Shown one piece after another: positions 13,203 through 21,113 of a stretch of 21,113 nt of DNA. Origin of the DNA: Pseudomonadota bacterium (GTDB taxonomy: Bacteria > Pseudomonadota > Alphaproteobacteria > Sphingomonadales > Sphingomonadaceae); assembly GCA_963205285.1 (NCBI GenBank), contig CAUJJQ010000241.1, forward strand, positions 1 to 21,113, read 5' to 3'. The translations under genes and the position numbers were made by a program. Every line of letters begins with the position of its first letter. The first letter of the stretch is position 1. Under the pieces are notes generated by a model. The model was not told where the DNA came from, ran no database searches, and saw only the letters and a list, made by a program, of their open reading frames with translations.

Positions 13203-14464
13203 CAGTCCCGCAGAAAATCGGGCACGCGTTCGGCTGCCAGCGTCGCCGATGCAGGGATGCGATCCGCCACCACCGCCCATTCACTGCCCGACACCATCAC
13301 CTCTGCCACCATCGGGCGACTATTGTAAAAGCTGGCCATCGTCGCGCCATAAGCCCCGGCGGAACGGAAAATGGCAAGGTCGCCCGCGGCCACGACGTCG
13401 ACATCGCGCGCTGTCGCAAATGTATCGCCTGTTTCACACACCGGGCCGACAATATTGGCCGTCATCCGCTGCCCCGTTGGCCGCACCGCTTCAAAATCAT
13501 GCCAAGCGTCATAGAGCGCGGGGCGCGCCAGATCATTCATCGCCGCATCAACAATGACAAAGGGATGGGTCATGCCGGGCTTCACCCGAATGACCTGCGT
13601 GAGGAGGACGCCTGCATTCGCGGCAATCACCCGGCCCGGTTCAAACTGCAAGGTCACATCCCACCCCCGCGTCACGCGGGCCACCATCGCGCCATATTCG
13701 GCTGGCCCGTGCGGCACATCGGCATCGCGATATCGGACGCCAAGCCCACCGCCCAAATCAACATGGGTGACAACATGGCCCGCAGCGCGCAAGTCCGCCA
13801 GCAGCCGACCAAGCCGCGCAAAGGCCGCTTCCAATGGTTCGAGCGATAGTAATTGCGAGCCGATATGCACCGCGACGCCGCGCAGATCGAGTCCCGGCAA
13901 CCCCGCCAGCCGCGCAAAAATTGCCGGGGCATCGCTGATCGCCACTCCGAACTTATTTTCCGCCTTGCCGGTCGAAATTTTGGCGTGGGTTCCGGCATCA
14001 ACATCCGGGTTGACGCGCAGGCTGACCGCCGCCCGCTGGCCCAGCGCGGCAGCGATGGCCGACAATTCCACCCCTTCTTCCTCGGATTCGATGTTGAACT
14101 GGCCGATCCCCGCATGCAGCGCGGCGCGCATTTCGCCAGCCGTCTTGCCCACCCCTGAAAAAAGGATGTCTTGAGGGGCAATCCCCGCCGCCAATGCGCG
14201 CACCATTTCCCCTTCGGAAACGACGTCCGCGCCATAACCATTGGCGGCGAGGACGTTCAGTACCGCCAAATTGGGGTTGGCCTTTATCGCAAAGGCGCAT
14301 TTGACGCGGCCACAAGCGGCCAACGCATCGGCAAACACCTGAGCATGCCGCACCAATGTCGCGCGCGAATAAATATAGCATGGGGTGCCCACCATAGCGG
14401 CAATCGCGGCCAGCGGCACATCTTCGGCGAAGATTTCGCCGTTTCGCAGGTTGAAATGATCCAA
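13202..14464 (-). CDS. lysA: diaminopimelate decarboxylase
   Basis: This PLP enzyme decarboxylates meso-diaminopimelate to L-lysine, the last step of lysine synthesis. The 420-residue, fold-III alanine-racemase-like barrel carries Lys61 in CAFAIKANPN (Schiff base), VAVHIGSQL, the phosphate loop DLGGGLGV, QFEPGR, GPVCETGD with the active-site cysteine, and AYGATMASFYNSRPMVAEV near the end. The start is TTG at 14464 (TTG GAT CAT TTC): no upstream ATG or GTG is in frame, and the next internal ATG would remove conserved N-terminal sequence. SD support is poor, so translation may depend on the lptM-like gene whose stop lies 27 bp upstream. Downstream, the siroheme gene overlaps it by 1 nt. Confidence 0.95.
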   Translation of the reverse strand: MDHFNLRNGEIFAEDVPLAAIAAMVGTPCYIYSRATLVRHAQVFADALAACGRVKCAFAIKANPNLAVLNVLAANGYGADVVSEGEMVRALAAGIAPQDILFSGVGKTAGEMRAALHAGIGQFNIESEEEGVELSAIAAALGQRAAVSLRVNPDVDAGTHAKISTGKAENKFGVAISDAPAIFARLAGLPGLDLRGVAVHIGSQLLSLEPLEAAFARLGRLLADLRAAGHVVTHVDLGGGLGVRYRDADVPHGPAEYGAMVARVTRGWDVTLQFEPGRVIAANAGVLLTQVIRVKPGMTHPFVIVDAAMNDLARPALYDAWHDFEAVRPTGQRMTANIVGPVCETGDTFATARDVDVVAAGDLAIFRSAGAYGATMASFYNSRPMVAEVMVSGSEWAVVADRIPASATLAAERVPDFLRD

Positions 14465-14491
14465 TTTTATACTCGAACTAATCTGCGTCGA

Positions 14492-14737
14492 TTATTCTGG
14501 CGGCAGATCAAATTGATCCGAACGCCGTTCCTCTGAACGCAACAAAACCTCATCGCTACGCTGCGGCCGTGCCTGGGTGCTAGGCGTGGTCAATTCCGCA
14601 AAACTGGCGGCGCTATTCTCCCCCGTCGCCACCGCAGGGCCGGGTTCGACAGGTTTTCGGACGAGGTCGCCGCGCTGCCCACATGCCGAGAGCGCCGCCG
14701 CGCCCATCAGGGCGGCCAGATGCCATCGCGCCTTCAT
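14492..14737 (-). CDS. lptM: LptM (YifL)-like small lipoprotein
   Basis: This 81-residue lipoprotein has a basic start (MKAR), a hydrophobic stretch, and a lipobox ALSAC with Cys19 as the lipidation site. The mature end [11 protein letters not shown] matches the CGxxGxL...P pattern of LptM, which in E. coli helps oxidative maturation of the LPS translocon LptD. The remaining 50 residues are low in structure and rich in Ser, Thr, Arg and Glu. The start overlaps the argH stop by 4 nt, and lysA follows. The argH-lptM-lysA order recurs in alphaproteobacteria, to my knowledge. The family assignment rests on the short N-terminal motif and the context. Confidence 0.8.
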   Translation of the reverse strand: MKARWHLAALMGAAALSACGQRGDLVRKPVEPGPAVATGENSAASFAELTTPSTQARPQRSDEVLLRSEERRSDQFDLPPE

Positions 14738-16173
14738 ACCCCATCCTCCTTCGCCAGCGCCGCGCGCCGTTCGGCAACCTGCTGCCGGATATTGTTAGGC
14801 GCGGTGCCCCCATAGCTGGTGCGGCTCGCCACGGATGCCTCCACGCTGAGCGCCGCCAGCGTCGCCGCGTCAATGCGACTGTCGATAGCAACGGCGGCGT
14901 CGATCGGCAATTGGTTGAGTGTGCAACTCATCCCTTCGGCGGCCTTGACCATTGCGCCGACAATATGGTGCGCTTCGCGAAAGGGAATGTTTTTGGCGCG
15001 CACCAACCAGTCAGCGAGGTCGGTGGCGGTTGAAAAGCCGCTGCTTGCCGCCGCCTGCATCCGTGCGCCATCAAAACGCGATTGCGCTAACATGCCGGTC
15101 ATCGCGCAAAGACACAGGCCGAGCAGGTCATGCGCTTCAAAAACCGGCGGCTTGTCGTCCTGCATATCCTTTGAATAGGCGAGCGGCAGCCCCTTCATCG
15201 TCACCATCAGCGCGGTAAAGGCACCGATAATCCGCCCGCAATGGCCGCGCACCAATTCGGCAGCATCCGGATTGCGTTTTTGCGGCATAATCGAACTGCC
15301 GGTCGAAAAACTGTCAGGCAGGTGCAAAAAGCCAAAGGGCTGACTGGCCCAGATAATCACTTCTTCGGCGAGGCGCGACAGGTGGAGCGCGCATTGCGAG
15401 GCGGCGGCCAGATAGTCGAGCGCAAAGTCGCGATCCGACACTGAATCAAGGCTGTTGCGGGTGGGGCCATCAAATCCCAGCGCCGCTGCGGTCTCGAAAC
15501 GGTCTATGGCAAACCCCGTCCCGGCGAGCGCCGCGCTGCCCAAAGGACATTGGTTAAGGCGTCGGCGCGCGTCGGAAAAGCGCGAACGGTCGCGCCACAG
15601 CATTTCGACATAGGCCATCATGTGGTGGCCCAAAGTCACCGGCTGCGCGACCTGCAAATGGGTGAAGCCCGGCATAATCGTGTCGCAATGTCGCTGCGCC
15701 AAATCCAGCAAAATGTTGATGAGCGACACGAGCGCGCCGTCCACCTCCTCCATCGCGGTCCGTACCCATAATTTGAAATCGGTCGCCACCTGATCATTGC
15801 GGCTACGTGCGGTATGGAGCCGCCCGGCGACCGGCCCGATCAATTCGGCGAGACGCGATTCGACGGTCATATGGATATCTTCACGCGCCAGATCGACGGG
15901 CACGCCATCTCGTTCAAATTCGGCATGGACGCTTGCTAGGCCGGCATCGATGGCATCGGCGTCATCGCGTGACAATATTCCCTGTTTGCCGAGCATGGCG
16001 ACATGCGCGCGGCTCGCCGCAATATCTTCCTTCCACAAACGCTTGTCGAAGGGGATGGAGGCGTTTATTTCGCGCATGATTGCCGCCGGCCCTTCCCCAA
16101 AGCGGCCACCCCACATCTTATCGGTTGCAGGAGATTGCACTTTGCCGACATCTTTGGGCCGATTATCGTCCAC
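14734..16173 (-). CDS. argH: argininosuccinate lyase
   Basis: ArgH splits argininosuccinate to arginine and fumarate, the last step of arginine synthesis. The 479-residue protein belongs to the fumarase/aspartase superfamily. It shows MWGGRF (20-25), [12 protein letters not shown] (121-132), the catalytic-base region THLQVAQP (171-178), and the superfamily signature [12 protein letters not shown] (292-303) with the catalytic serine. The [13 protein letters not shown] ending is typical. GTG 16173 is chosen because AAGG (16181-16184) lies 7 nt upstream; ATG at residue 20 has no SD and would remove nothing conserved, so the first 19 residues are less certain. Only 34 bp separate it from the divergent TlpA-like gene. 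It heads the minus-strand unit argH-lptM-lysA-siroheme-corA. Confidence 0.97.
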   Translation of the reverse strand: MDDNRPKDVGKVQSPATDKMWGGRFGEGPAAIMREINASIPFDKRLWKEDIAASRAHVAMLGKQGILSRDDADAIDAGLASVHAEFERDGVPVDLAREDIHMTVESRLAELIGPVAGRLHTARSRNDQVATDFKLWVRTAMEEVDGALVSLINILLDLAQRHCDTIMPGFTHLQVAQPVTLGHHMMAYVEMLWRDRSRFSDARRRLNQCPLGSAALAGTGFAIDRFETAAALGFDGPTRNSLDSVSDRDFALDYLAAASQCALHLSRLAEEVIIWASQPFGFLHLPDSFSTGSSIMPQKRNPDAAELVRGHCGRIIGAFTALMVTMKGLPLAYSKDMQDDKPPVFEAHDLLGLCLCAMTGMLAQSRFDGARMQAAASSGFSTATDLADWLVRAKNIPFREAHHIVGAMVKAAEGMSCTLNQLPIDAAVAIDSRIDAATLAALSVEASVASRTSYGGTAPNNIRQQVAERRAALAKEDGV

Positions 16174-16207
16174 CGCCTCGCCTTACGTTTCGGGCCATAT
16201 CCTGAAA

Positions 16208-16783
16208 ATGGCGGCGGCGCTGTTGTTGCCGCTCACCATGCTGACCCTAGGCGGGTGCGATAAGCAAAAGCCGCAGTCCCCGCAAGCAAGCAGCGCAGAT
16301 GCGGCAGTACCGAACAGCAGTTTCCCGACATATCGGGTCGATCGTAGCCATGCGGGGCAAGCACTGCCCGAGGCCGAACTGACCGACGCGTCGGGCAATA
16401 TGGTTCGCATAGCTAGCCTTGACGGCAAACCCATCGTCCTGAACCTATGGGCTACATGGTGTGCGCCGTGCGTTGCCGAATTGCCAACGCTCGACAATCT
16501 GGCGCGCGAGGGTGGATCCCAATTTACCGTTGTCGCTCTGTCGCAGGATCTAGGCGATTACAATGTGCCGACCGCCTTTTTGCGCCAGCGCAATCTGACC
16601 CATCTTGTCGGCTGGCATGATGGCGGGAATATTCTGGGCATCGCCATGGGGCAGGCTTTACCGACCACCATATTGGTCGGGGCCGATGGGCGCGAAAAAT
16701 TGCGGGTTATCGGCCCGCTGGACTGGAACGGGGCAGAAGCATCGTTTCTGCTGCGCGAAGCCGGCATAAGCCCTGTCACATAG
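16208..16783 (+). CDS. TlpA-like thiol-disulfide oxidoreductase, probable lipoprotein
   Basis: This thioredoxin-fold protein probably reduces or exchanges disulfides on the periplasmic side, for example in cytochrome maturation. From ATG 16208 it has 191 residues: a hydrophobic stretch and lipobox LGGC with Cys17, a Ser/Ala/Gln-rich linker (20-50), and an AhpC/TSA-type thioredoxin domain with WATWCAPC (Cys85, Cys88), a cis-Pro loop in GQALPTTILVG, and GPLDW near the end. The start is uncertain: ATG 16208 lacks an SD and gives a signal peptide without basic residues. A TTG at 16154 would add 18 residues including HILK but lies within argH. It diverges from argH with 34 bp between start codons. 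Confidence 0.85.
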   Translation: MAAALLLPLTMLTLGGCDKQKPQSPQASSADAAVPNSSFPTYRVDRSHAGQALPEAELTDASGNMVRIASLDGKPIVLNLWATWCAPCVAELPTLDNLAREGGSQFTVVALSQDLGDYNVPTAFLRQRNLTHLVGWHDGGNILGIAMGQALPTTILVGADGREKLRVIGPLDWNGAEASFLLREAGISPVT

Positions 16784-16870
16784 GGCCATCTTGTCGCCCA
16801 TTGCATACTGCCCTAACCAAGTGCGGCGGGTGGGCGGATGTAGCCTCCATCCCCTGAACCGGACTTAGGC

Positions 16871-17785
16871 ATGGAATTATATCTGCCCGTCGCCAATATG
16901 AGCGTACATATCCTCTGGATATTGGCGCTCGGCACCATGGTCGGCCTGTTGTCGGGCATGTTCGGCGTCGGCGGCGGTTTCCTGACAACGCCGCTGCTGA
17001 TTTTTTCCGGGATACCGCCGACCGTTGCGGCAGCGAGTGCTGCGACACAGGTAACAGGCGCCAGCGTATCGGGGATGATGGCCTATTTGCGGCGCGGCGG
17101 GGTCGATCTCCACATGGGTGCGGTATTGGTCGCGGGCGGGCTGATCGGCTCCATCTTGGGCGCTTTTGCCTTTCGTTGGCTGGAAAGTATCGGGCAAATC
17201 GATACTGTAATCGCGCTCCTCTACCTCCTCCTCTTGGGCTCCATCGGTGGCCTGATGTTCAAGGAATCGCTCACAACACTCAATATTTTGCGCAGCGGTG
17301 CGCAGCCAGCCACCCGCAAGCGCCGCCACCATCCGCTGGTGACGATGCTGCCGTTGCGATGGCGATTCTATCGTTCCGGCCTCTACATCTCCCCCATCGC
17401 GCCACTGATATTGGGCGCAGTTTCAGGGATGATGACGATGCTGCTCGGTGTGGGCGGAGGCTTCATCATGGTGCCCGCCATGCTCTACATATTGGGCATG
17501 GGTGCAGAAGTGGTCGTTGGCACGTCGCTGTTCCAGATTTTCCTTACCACCATTGCAACGACGCTGATCCATTCGGTCACCACCCATGCGGTCGATATCG
17601 TCCTCGCTCTCCTCCTCCTCATCGGCGGAGTTATCGGCGCACAGATCGGCGCGCGGCTCGCGATGCGCGCCAACCCGGCCGGGCTGCGCCTAATCCTTGC
17701 CATCATTGTATTGTTGGTCGCGCTGCGCATGGGGGCGGGGCTGACTTGGCAACCCGATGAGATTTTCACTGTGCAGGCGTTATGA
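16871..17785 (+). CDS. TSUP (TauE/SafE) family permease
   Basis: This 304-residue inner-membrane protein belongs to the TSUP family, members of which export sulfite, sulfonates or other organic anions. The internal duplication is clear: GLLSGMFGVGGGFLTTPLL (25-43) and MLLGVGGGFIMVPAML start the two halves, each with a G-x-G-G-G re-entrant signature. About eight hydrophobic segments are visible, with a basic cytoplasmic loop (RKRRHHP) in the middle. ATG 16871 has a weak SD. The stop overlaps the next gene by ATGA. The pairing with a TIGR02186-type protein is known from other alphaproteobacteria, which suggests a shared but undefined transport role. The substrate is not determined. Confidence 0.92.
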   Translation: MELYLPVANMSVHILWILALGTMVGLLSGMFGVGGGFLTTPLLIFSGIPPTVAAASAATQVTGASVSGMMAYLRRGGVDLHMGAVLVAGGLIGSILGAFAFRWLESIGQIDTVIALLYLLLLGSIGGLMFKESLTTLNILRSGAQPATRKRRHHPLVTMLPLRWRFYRSGLYISPIAPLILGAVSGMMTMLLGVGGGFIMVPAMLYILGMGAEVVVGTSLFQIFLTTIATTLIHSVTTHAVDIVLALLLLIGGVIGAQIGARLAMRANPAGLRLILAIIVLLVALRMGAGLTWQPDEIFTVQAL

Positions 17786-18585
17786 CCAAGTTTGTCGACT
17801 CGCGGCGGCAGGCAATGCAGCATTGGCTGGGTCCGCTGTGTCTCGCCCTCCTGATGTTGGCAGGGGTGCGCGCCGATGCCCGTAACCCCATCCTCGTTCC
17901 CGATGTGTCGAGCCGCACCATCGACATAAAATATAGTTTTACCGGCGAAACATTGCTGCTTTTTGGCGCGATAATCTATCCAGATGGGCGCTTGGCTGAC
18001 GACAGGGCGGATATAATCGTCGTCATTCAAGGGCCGACCGAACCGATAATATTGCGCGAAAAGAGCCGGATTGGTGGCATCTGGGTCAATGCCGATAATA
18101 TCCGTTTCGCCAGTGCGCCCGGATACTACGCCGTCGCATCGTCCCGCCCGGTTGCCGATATGCTCAATGAACGCACGGCGGCGGTCTATGAAATCGGCCT
18201 CGACAATTTGTCGCTGTCGCCGGCCGGCTTCACCAGCGACGATCAGCTGGGGCGATTTGAACGCGGCCTGGTCGATTTGAAACGCCGTCTCGGCCTTTAT
18301 GTCGCAGATGCCAATGCCGTCGAAATCACCCAAGGGTCGCTGTATCGGGCACGCCTGAACATTCCTGCGCGCGTGCCGGTCGGGCGCTATACCGCCGAAA
18401 CCTTCCTCGTGCGCAATGGCGAAGTCATTGCCGTCGCCAGTCGCCAGATCGATATACGCAAGACGGGAACCGACCGTTTCATTGCCAATGCCGCGCAGAA
18501 CCATGGCCTGCTTTATGGGTTGTTCGCGGTACTATTGTCGGTCGGCATGGGCTGGACTGCGGCCACCCTGTTTGCGCGGCGTTAA
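17782..18585 (+). CDS. TIGR02186-like membrane-anchored protein of unknown function
   Basis: This 267-residue protein matches, by memory of its features, the alphaproteobacterial TIGR02186 family. A signal or anchor segment lies at about 14-30, a largely beta-rich periplasmic region covers 35-235, and a C-terminal membrane helix lies at about 243-263 (LLYGLFAVLLSVGMGWTAA) with a short basic tail. The opening IDIKYSFTGETLLLFGA and the pattern DIIVVIQGP are the parts I associate with the family. No enzymatic motif or cysteine pair is seen. The ATGA overlap with the TSUP permease points to an accessory role for that transporter. Function is unknown. Confidence 0.82.
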   Translation: MTKFVDSRRQAMQHWLGPLCLALLMLAGVRADARNPILVPDVSSRTIDIKYSFTGETLLLFGAIIYPDGRLADDRADIIVVIQGPTEPIILREKSRIGGIWVNADNIRFASAPGYYAVASSRPVADMLNERTAAVYEIGLDNLSLSPAGFTSDDQLGRFERGLVDLKRRLGLYVADANAVEITQGSLYRARLNIPARVPVGRYTAETFLVRNGEVIAVASRQIDIRKTGTDRFIANAAQNHGLLYGLFAVLLSVGMGWTAATLFARR

Positions 18586-18684
18586 GAGCACGGGCACTGG
18601 TGCGGGCAGCGATTTCTTAACCACGTTCGACTAAGCCCGATTTGGGTGCTGTATCGATGCAGTGCGCCAAAAGAGGATTTCTGC

Positions 18685-20361
18685 ATGGACCACATGGGCT
18701 CGTCCCCGTCGCCCGATGGCGCAACCCCCGTCGATCTCGCCGCTGCGCGTACCGCCAGTACCGAAAGGTTGCGGGTGGGCGAAGTCATGGATGTGTCGGG
18801 TTCGATGGCGCAGATTGTCATGCACGCAGATTCGCTGCGCCAATTACACACCAGCGAGGATTCGACTTTACAGATGGCGGGGCAGGTCGGCAGCCAGATA
18901 AAGGTGCGCGTCGGCAATGTCTGGCTGGTGGCGGGCCTACGCGACCAGAAAATGCACCCCCGTGACCATCAGTTCATCATCGCCACCGCCGACTTTCTGG
19001 GCGAAGGCGATGAAGAAGTGCTCACCGGTCGGATCGGCAATTTCCGGCGCGGGGTGACGCGATACCCCATTCCCGGCAGCCTGGTCTATGCGGCAACTTC
19101 GGCCGACCTCCGGCAGATTTATGCTGCCGATGACCGCCCGCACATTGACATCGGTACCATTTACCCGACCAAAGATACGCGCGCTGCGCTCTACATGGAT
19201 CCGATGCTGGGCAAGCATTTCGCGCTGCTCGGCTCGACGGGTACGGGCAAATCGACGTCGGCCGCGCTAATCCTTCACAAGATTATCGAAAGGGCACCCG
19301 AAGGCCATGTCGTGATGATTGATCCGCACGGCGAATATTCTGCCGCCTTCAAGGGACAGGGCGCGCTGTTCGACGTCGATAATCTCGCGATGCCCTATTG
19401 GCTGCTCAATTTTGAGGAACATTGTGAGGTTTTCGTTACCTCCGAAGGCAAGGATCGGCAGATGGATTGCGACATTTTGTCGCGCTGCCTGCTCCAAGCG
19501 CGGTCACGCAACAAGGCGGCAGAAAATGTCTCCAAGCTGACGGTGGACAGCCCGGTGCCCTACCTGCTTTCCGACCTCCTCAACATCATCCAGACCGAAA
19601 TGGGCAAACTCGACAAGGCAACATCCACCGCGCCCTTCATGCGCCTCAAAAGCAAGATAGAAGAATTGCGGGCTGATCCGCGTTATAATTTCATGTTTTC
19701 GTGCATGCTCGTTGGCGACACGATGGCCAGTTTTCTGACCAAGATTTTCCGACTGCCTGCCGATGGTCGGCCGATCTCGATAATCGATGTTTCGGGCGTC
19801 CCGTCCGACGTTGTGCGCGTCGTTGTCGCGGTGCTGGCGCGCATGGTGTTCGATTATGCCATCTGGTCGCGCGACGAACCGCAGCGGCCCATCCTGCTCG
19901 TCTGTGAAGAGGCGCACCGTTACGTCCCCAATGAACGCAACGCCGATGGTTCATCGGTCGGGCGCATCCTGTCGCGTATTGCCAAAGAAGGCCGCAAATA
20001 TGGCGTCTCACTCGGCCTGATTACCCAGCGGCCATCCGATTTGGCCGAAGGGGTGCTCAGTCAGTGCGGCACGATCATCGCGATGCGGCTTAACAATGAA
20101 CGCGACCAGAATTTCGTCCGGGCAGCGATGCCGGAGGGGTCGCGCGGCTTCATCGATTCGATCGCCGCGCTGCGCAACCGCGAATGCGTCATCTGCGGTG
20201 AGGGTGTTTCAATCCCCGTTCGTGTCATGCTCGACACGCTGGCGGAGGACAAGCGCCCGGCATCGACTGACCCGCTATTTTCCAGCCTGTGGCGCAATAG
20301 CGGCGGAGAGGCAGAGGTTGTCGAACGGGTGGTTCGCCGCTGGCGCAGTCAGGGGCGCTGA
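18685..20361 (+). CDS. HerA-like DUF87 ATPase
   Basis: This 558-residue cytoplasmic P-loop ATPase belongs to the HerA/FtsK-type group, which pump or translocate DNA as hexamers; HerA acts with the NurA nuclease in archaea. An N-terminal beta-barrel (HAS-barrel-like) domain covers about 25-140. Walker A is GSTGTGKST (183-191), followed by VVMIDPHGEY, Walker B ILLVCEEAHR (403-412), and the sensor region KEGRKYGVSLGLITQRPSDL with the following SQCGT, all characteristic of HerA. ATG 18685 has an AGAGGA SD 6 nt upstream; a frame start at 18646 lacks one. No NurA, Sir2 or DUF4297-type partner is next to it in the window, so a defence role is not supported here. It is probably a housekeeping, stand-alone copy. 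Confidence 0.92.
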   Translation: MDHMGSSPSPDGATPVDLAAARTASTERLRVGEVMDVSGSMAQIVMHADSLRQLHTSEDSTLQMAGQVGSQIKVRVGNVWLVAGLRDQKMHPRDHQFIIATADFLGEGDEEVLTGRIGNFRRGVTRYPIPGSLVYAATSADLRQIYAADDRPHIDIGTIYPTKDTRAALYMDPMLGKHFALLGSTGTGKSTSAALILHKIIERAPEGHVVMIDPHGEYSAAFKGQGALFDVDNLAMPYWLLNFEEHCEVFVTSEGKDRQMDCDILSRCLLQARSRNKAAENVSKLTVDSPVPYLLSDLLNIIQTEMGKLDKATSTAPFMRLKSKIEELRADPRYNFMFSCMLVGDTMASFLTKIFRLPADGRPISIIDVSGVPSDVVRVVVAVLARMVFDYAIWSRDEPQRPILLVCEEAHRYVPNERNADGSSVGRILSRIAKEGRKYGVSLGLITQRPSDLAEGVLSQCGTIIAMRLNNERDQNFVRAAMPEGSRGFIDSIAALRNRECVICGEGVSIPVRVMLDTLAEDKRPASTDPLFSSLWRNSGGEAEVVERVVRRWRSQGR

Positions 20362-20392
20362 GCGCCACCAAATAGCCCAATGCATAGCCATT

Positions 20393-20414
20393 TAACCCCC
20401 TAGGGGGCTGGTTA
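20393..20414. terminator. probable bidirectional terminator between convergent genes
   Basis: TAACC (20393-20397) pairs with GGTTA (20410-20414), and the inner CCCCCTAGGGGG (20396-20407) is a perfect palindrome. AT-rich DNA follows to the right (ATTTAATCATATATTT) and TTAAATGG follows on the minus strand. It lies between the ends of the HerA-like gene and the hydrolase gene, which converge. T-runs are short on both sides, so efficiency is uncertain. Confidence 0.5.
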
Positions 20415-20436
20415 TTTAATCATATATTTCAGTATA

Positions 20437-21113
20437 TTACTGACGAACTGGTGCGCCACTGCGTAGATATTCATCACGCACATTGCCCGACTGATTGAGT
20501 CGGGGGTCGGCATATTGCGGACGGGCCGCTGGTGCCACCGGCGGAGCATTCACCGCGCCAACCGGCCCCGCTGCTCCCCCCGTGCCGGCTGCACCAGCCG
20601 CGACCGGCGCGCCCGTTGCAAGTCCCGCGCGCCCTGCCGCTGCAATTGCCGCCATAGTCGCTGCATCGGCATTGCCCGCAACGCCCGGCAGCGCCGGGGT
20701 GATGGCCGGATTGGCCCGCCCGGCGCGCGCCGCCAATTGCGCCGCGATCGGCAAATACGGCCCTGGCATCGGCTCCACCCCGGCATAGGGGCGGGAGAAG
20801 GCGGCCGGTTGTCCCCAACGACCACGCCAGCGGTGGAAAATATGCGCGCCGATGACGTTGGTCATGGCGAGAGTGCGCCCCCACGACGGCCAGACGGCGA
20901 GCGTATGATAATGGGTGGCGAGGCCAACGGCGGGCATCGTCCGCCCGGCGAGCGCCTCTGCCGCGATGCGGCTCGCCCTGTCCCACACGCCGCGCACTGG
21001 CTGGCGCGCCATCGACCCGTCGCAGGCAAAGGTGAATTGGCACACAATCGCGCGGTTCGACCCCTGAAAAACCACACCGCACACGCTGCCCGGAAAGCTG
21101 GGGTGGCGCACGC
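20437..21113 (-). CDS. SleB-type cell wall hydrolase (partial, C-terminal part)
   Basis: The frame runs open through the right edge, so the N-terminus is missing; about 225 codons are present. The segment VRHPSFPGSVCGVVFQGSNR, then CQFTFACDG and THYHT, matches the Hydrolase_2 (SleB/CwlJ) domain, which cleaves the glycan strand of peptidoglycan. The upstream part of this domain, with the catalytic Glu expected by homology, lies outside. After the domain (ending near IGAHIFHRWRGRWGQPAAF) comes a tail of about 110 residues rich in Ala, Pro and Gly, low in complexity and probably disordered. A signal peptide would be expected but cannot be seen. It converges on the HerA-like gene. Confidence 0.88.
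   Translation of the reverse strand, partial: VRHPSFPGSVCGVVFQGSNRAIVCQFTFACDGSMARQPVRGVWDRASRIAAEALAGRTMPAVGLATHYHTLAVWPSWGRTLAMTNVIGAHIFHRWRGRWGQPAAFSRPYAGVEPMPGPYLPIAAQLAARAGRANPAITPALPGVAGNADAATMAAIAAAGRAGLATGAPVAAGAAGTGGAAGPVGAVNAPPVAPAARPQYADPRLNQSGNVRDEYLRSGAPVRQ

Noticed and set aside
17485..18504. 339-codon minus-strand ORF opposite the TSUP and TIGR02186-type genes
   Set aside because: It is antisense to two ATGA-coupled genes with recognisable membrane segments. Long antisense frames are common in high-GC DNA, and this one shows no family motif.
18685..20361. HerA-like ATPase as part of an anti-phage system
   Set aside because: No Sir2, nuclease (NurA, DUF4297) or other defence partner is adjacent. 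The neighbours are a transporter pair and a cell wall hydrolase on the other strand, and base composition looks ordinary.
20354..20366. GGCGCT-g-AGCGCC hairpin at the end of the HerA-like gene
   Set aside because: A one-nucleotide loop cannot form a normal hairpin, and no T-run follows. The better candidate is at 20393-20414.

Overview
The window reads as chromosomal DNA of an alphaproteobacterium, most likely a sphingomonad (Sphingomonadaceae). This rests on protein style and gene content: a short SufD, a sufR-B-C-D-S-T-A order, an argH-lptM-lysA-siroheme block, a TSUP plus TIGR02186-type pair, and a SleB-type hydrolase with an Ala/Pro/Gly-rich tail. It is inferred from reading, not from a database search. 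Genes are packed tightly, many with 4-nt ATGA stop/start overlaps. I see no rRNA, tRNA, CRISPR array, insertion sequence or phage gene.

Region 1 (1-4021, minus strand) is a micro-oxic respiration and haem module. It holds the start of ccoN (cbb3 oxidase subunit I, cut by the window edge), hemN (oxygen-independent coproporphyrinogen III oxidase), an FNR-type regulator with the four expected cysteines, and pyrD. A perfect FNR box lies in front of ccoN and a degraded one in front of hemN, so the regulator probably controls its neighbours. The hemN/fnr gap also holds a perfect 8-bp inverted repeat and a sphingomonad-like intergenic repeat.

Region 2 (4022-5225) starts with a gene-poor stretch that contains a strong plus-strand terminator with no annotated gene in front of it, a candidate small RNA or 22-codon ORF. 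An AraC-family regulator follows.

Region 3 (5226-11396, plus strand) is a complete SUF iron-sulfur cluster assembly operon: sufR-like Rrf2 regulator, sufB, an intruding small AT-rich membrane-protein ORF, sufC, sufD, sufS, sufT and sufA. A good -35/-10 pair overlaps a 25-bp IscR-like inverted repeat in front of the regulator. After sufA comes a tiny gene whose Shine-Dalgarno is complementary to the whole canonical 16S rRNA 3' tail, then a hairpin-rich tail and a strong terminator.

Region 4 (11446-16173, minus strand) runs argH, lptM-like lipoprotein, lysA, precorrin-2 dehydrogenase/ferrochelatase with a vestigial methyltransferase tail, and a CorA/ZntB-type transporter. Overlaps or short gaps suggest one transcription unit.

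Region 5 (16208-20361, plus strand) holds a TlpA-like thiol-disulfide lipoprotein, a TauE/SafE-type permease overlapping a TIGR02186-like membrane protein, and a HerA-like ATPase. A probable two-way terminator separates it from a partial SleB-type cell wall hydrolase on the minus strand, cut by the right edge.

The most unusual items are the low-GC ORF between sufB and sufC (about 42% GC by hand count, SD of its own, ATGA coupling to sufB), the tiny gene with a 14-nt anti-SD match at 11175-11252, and the orphan terminator with a nested small ORF at 4107-4208.
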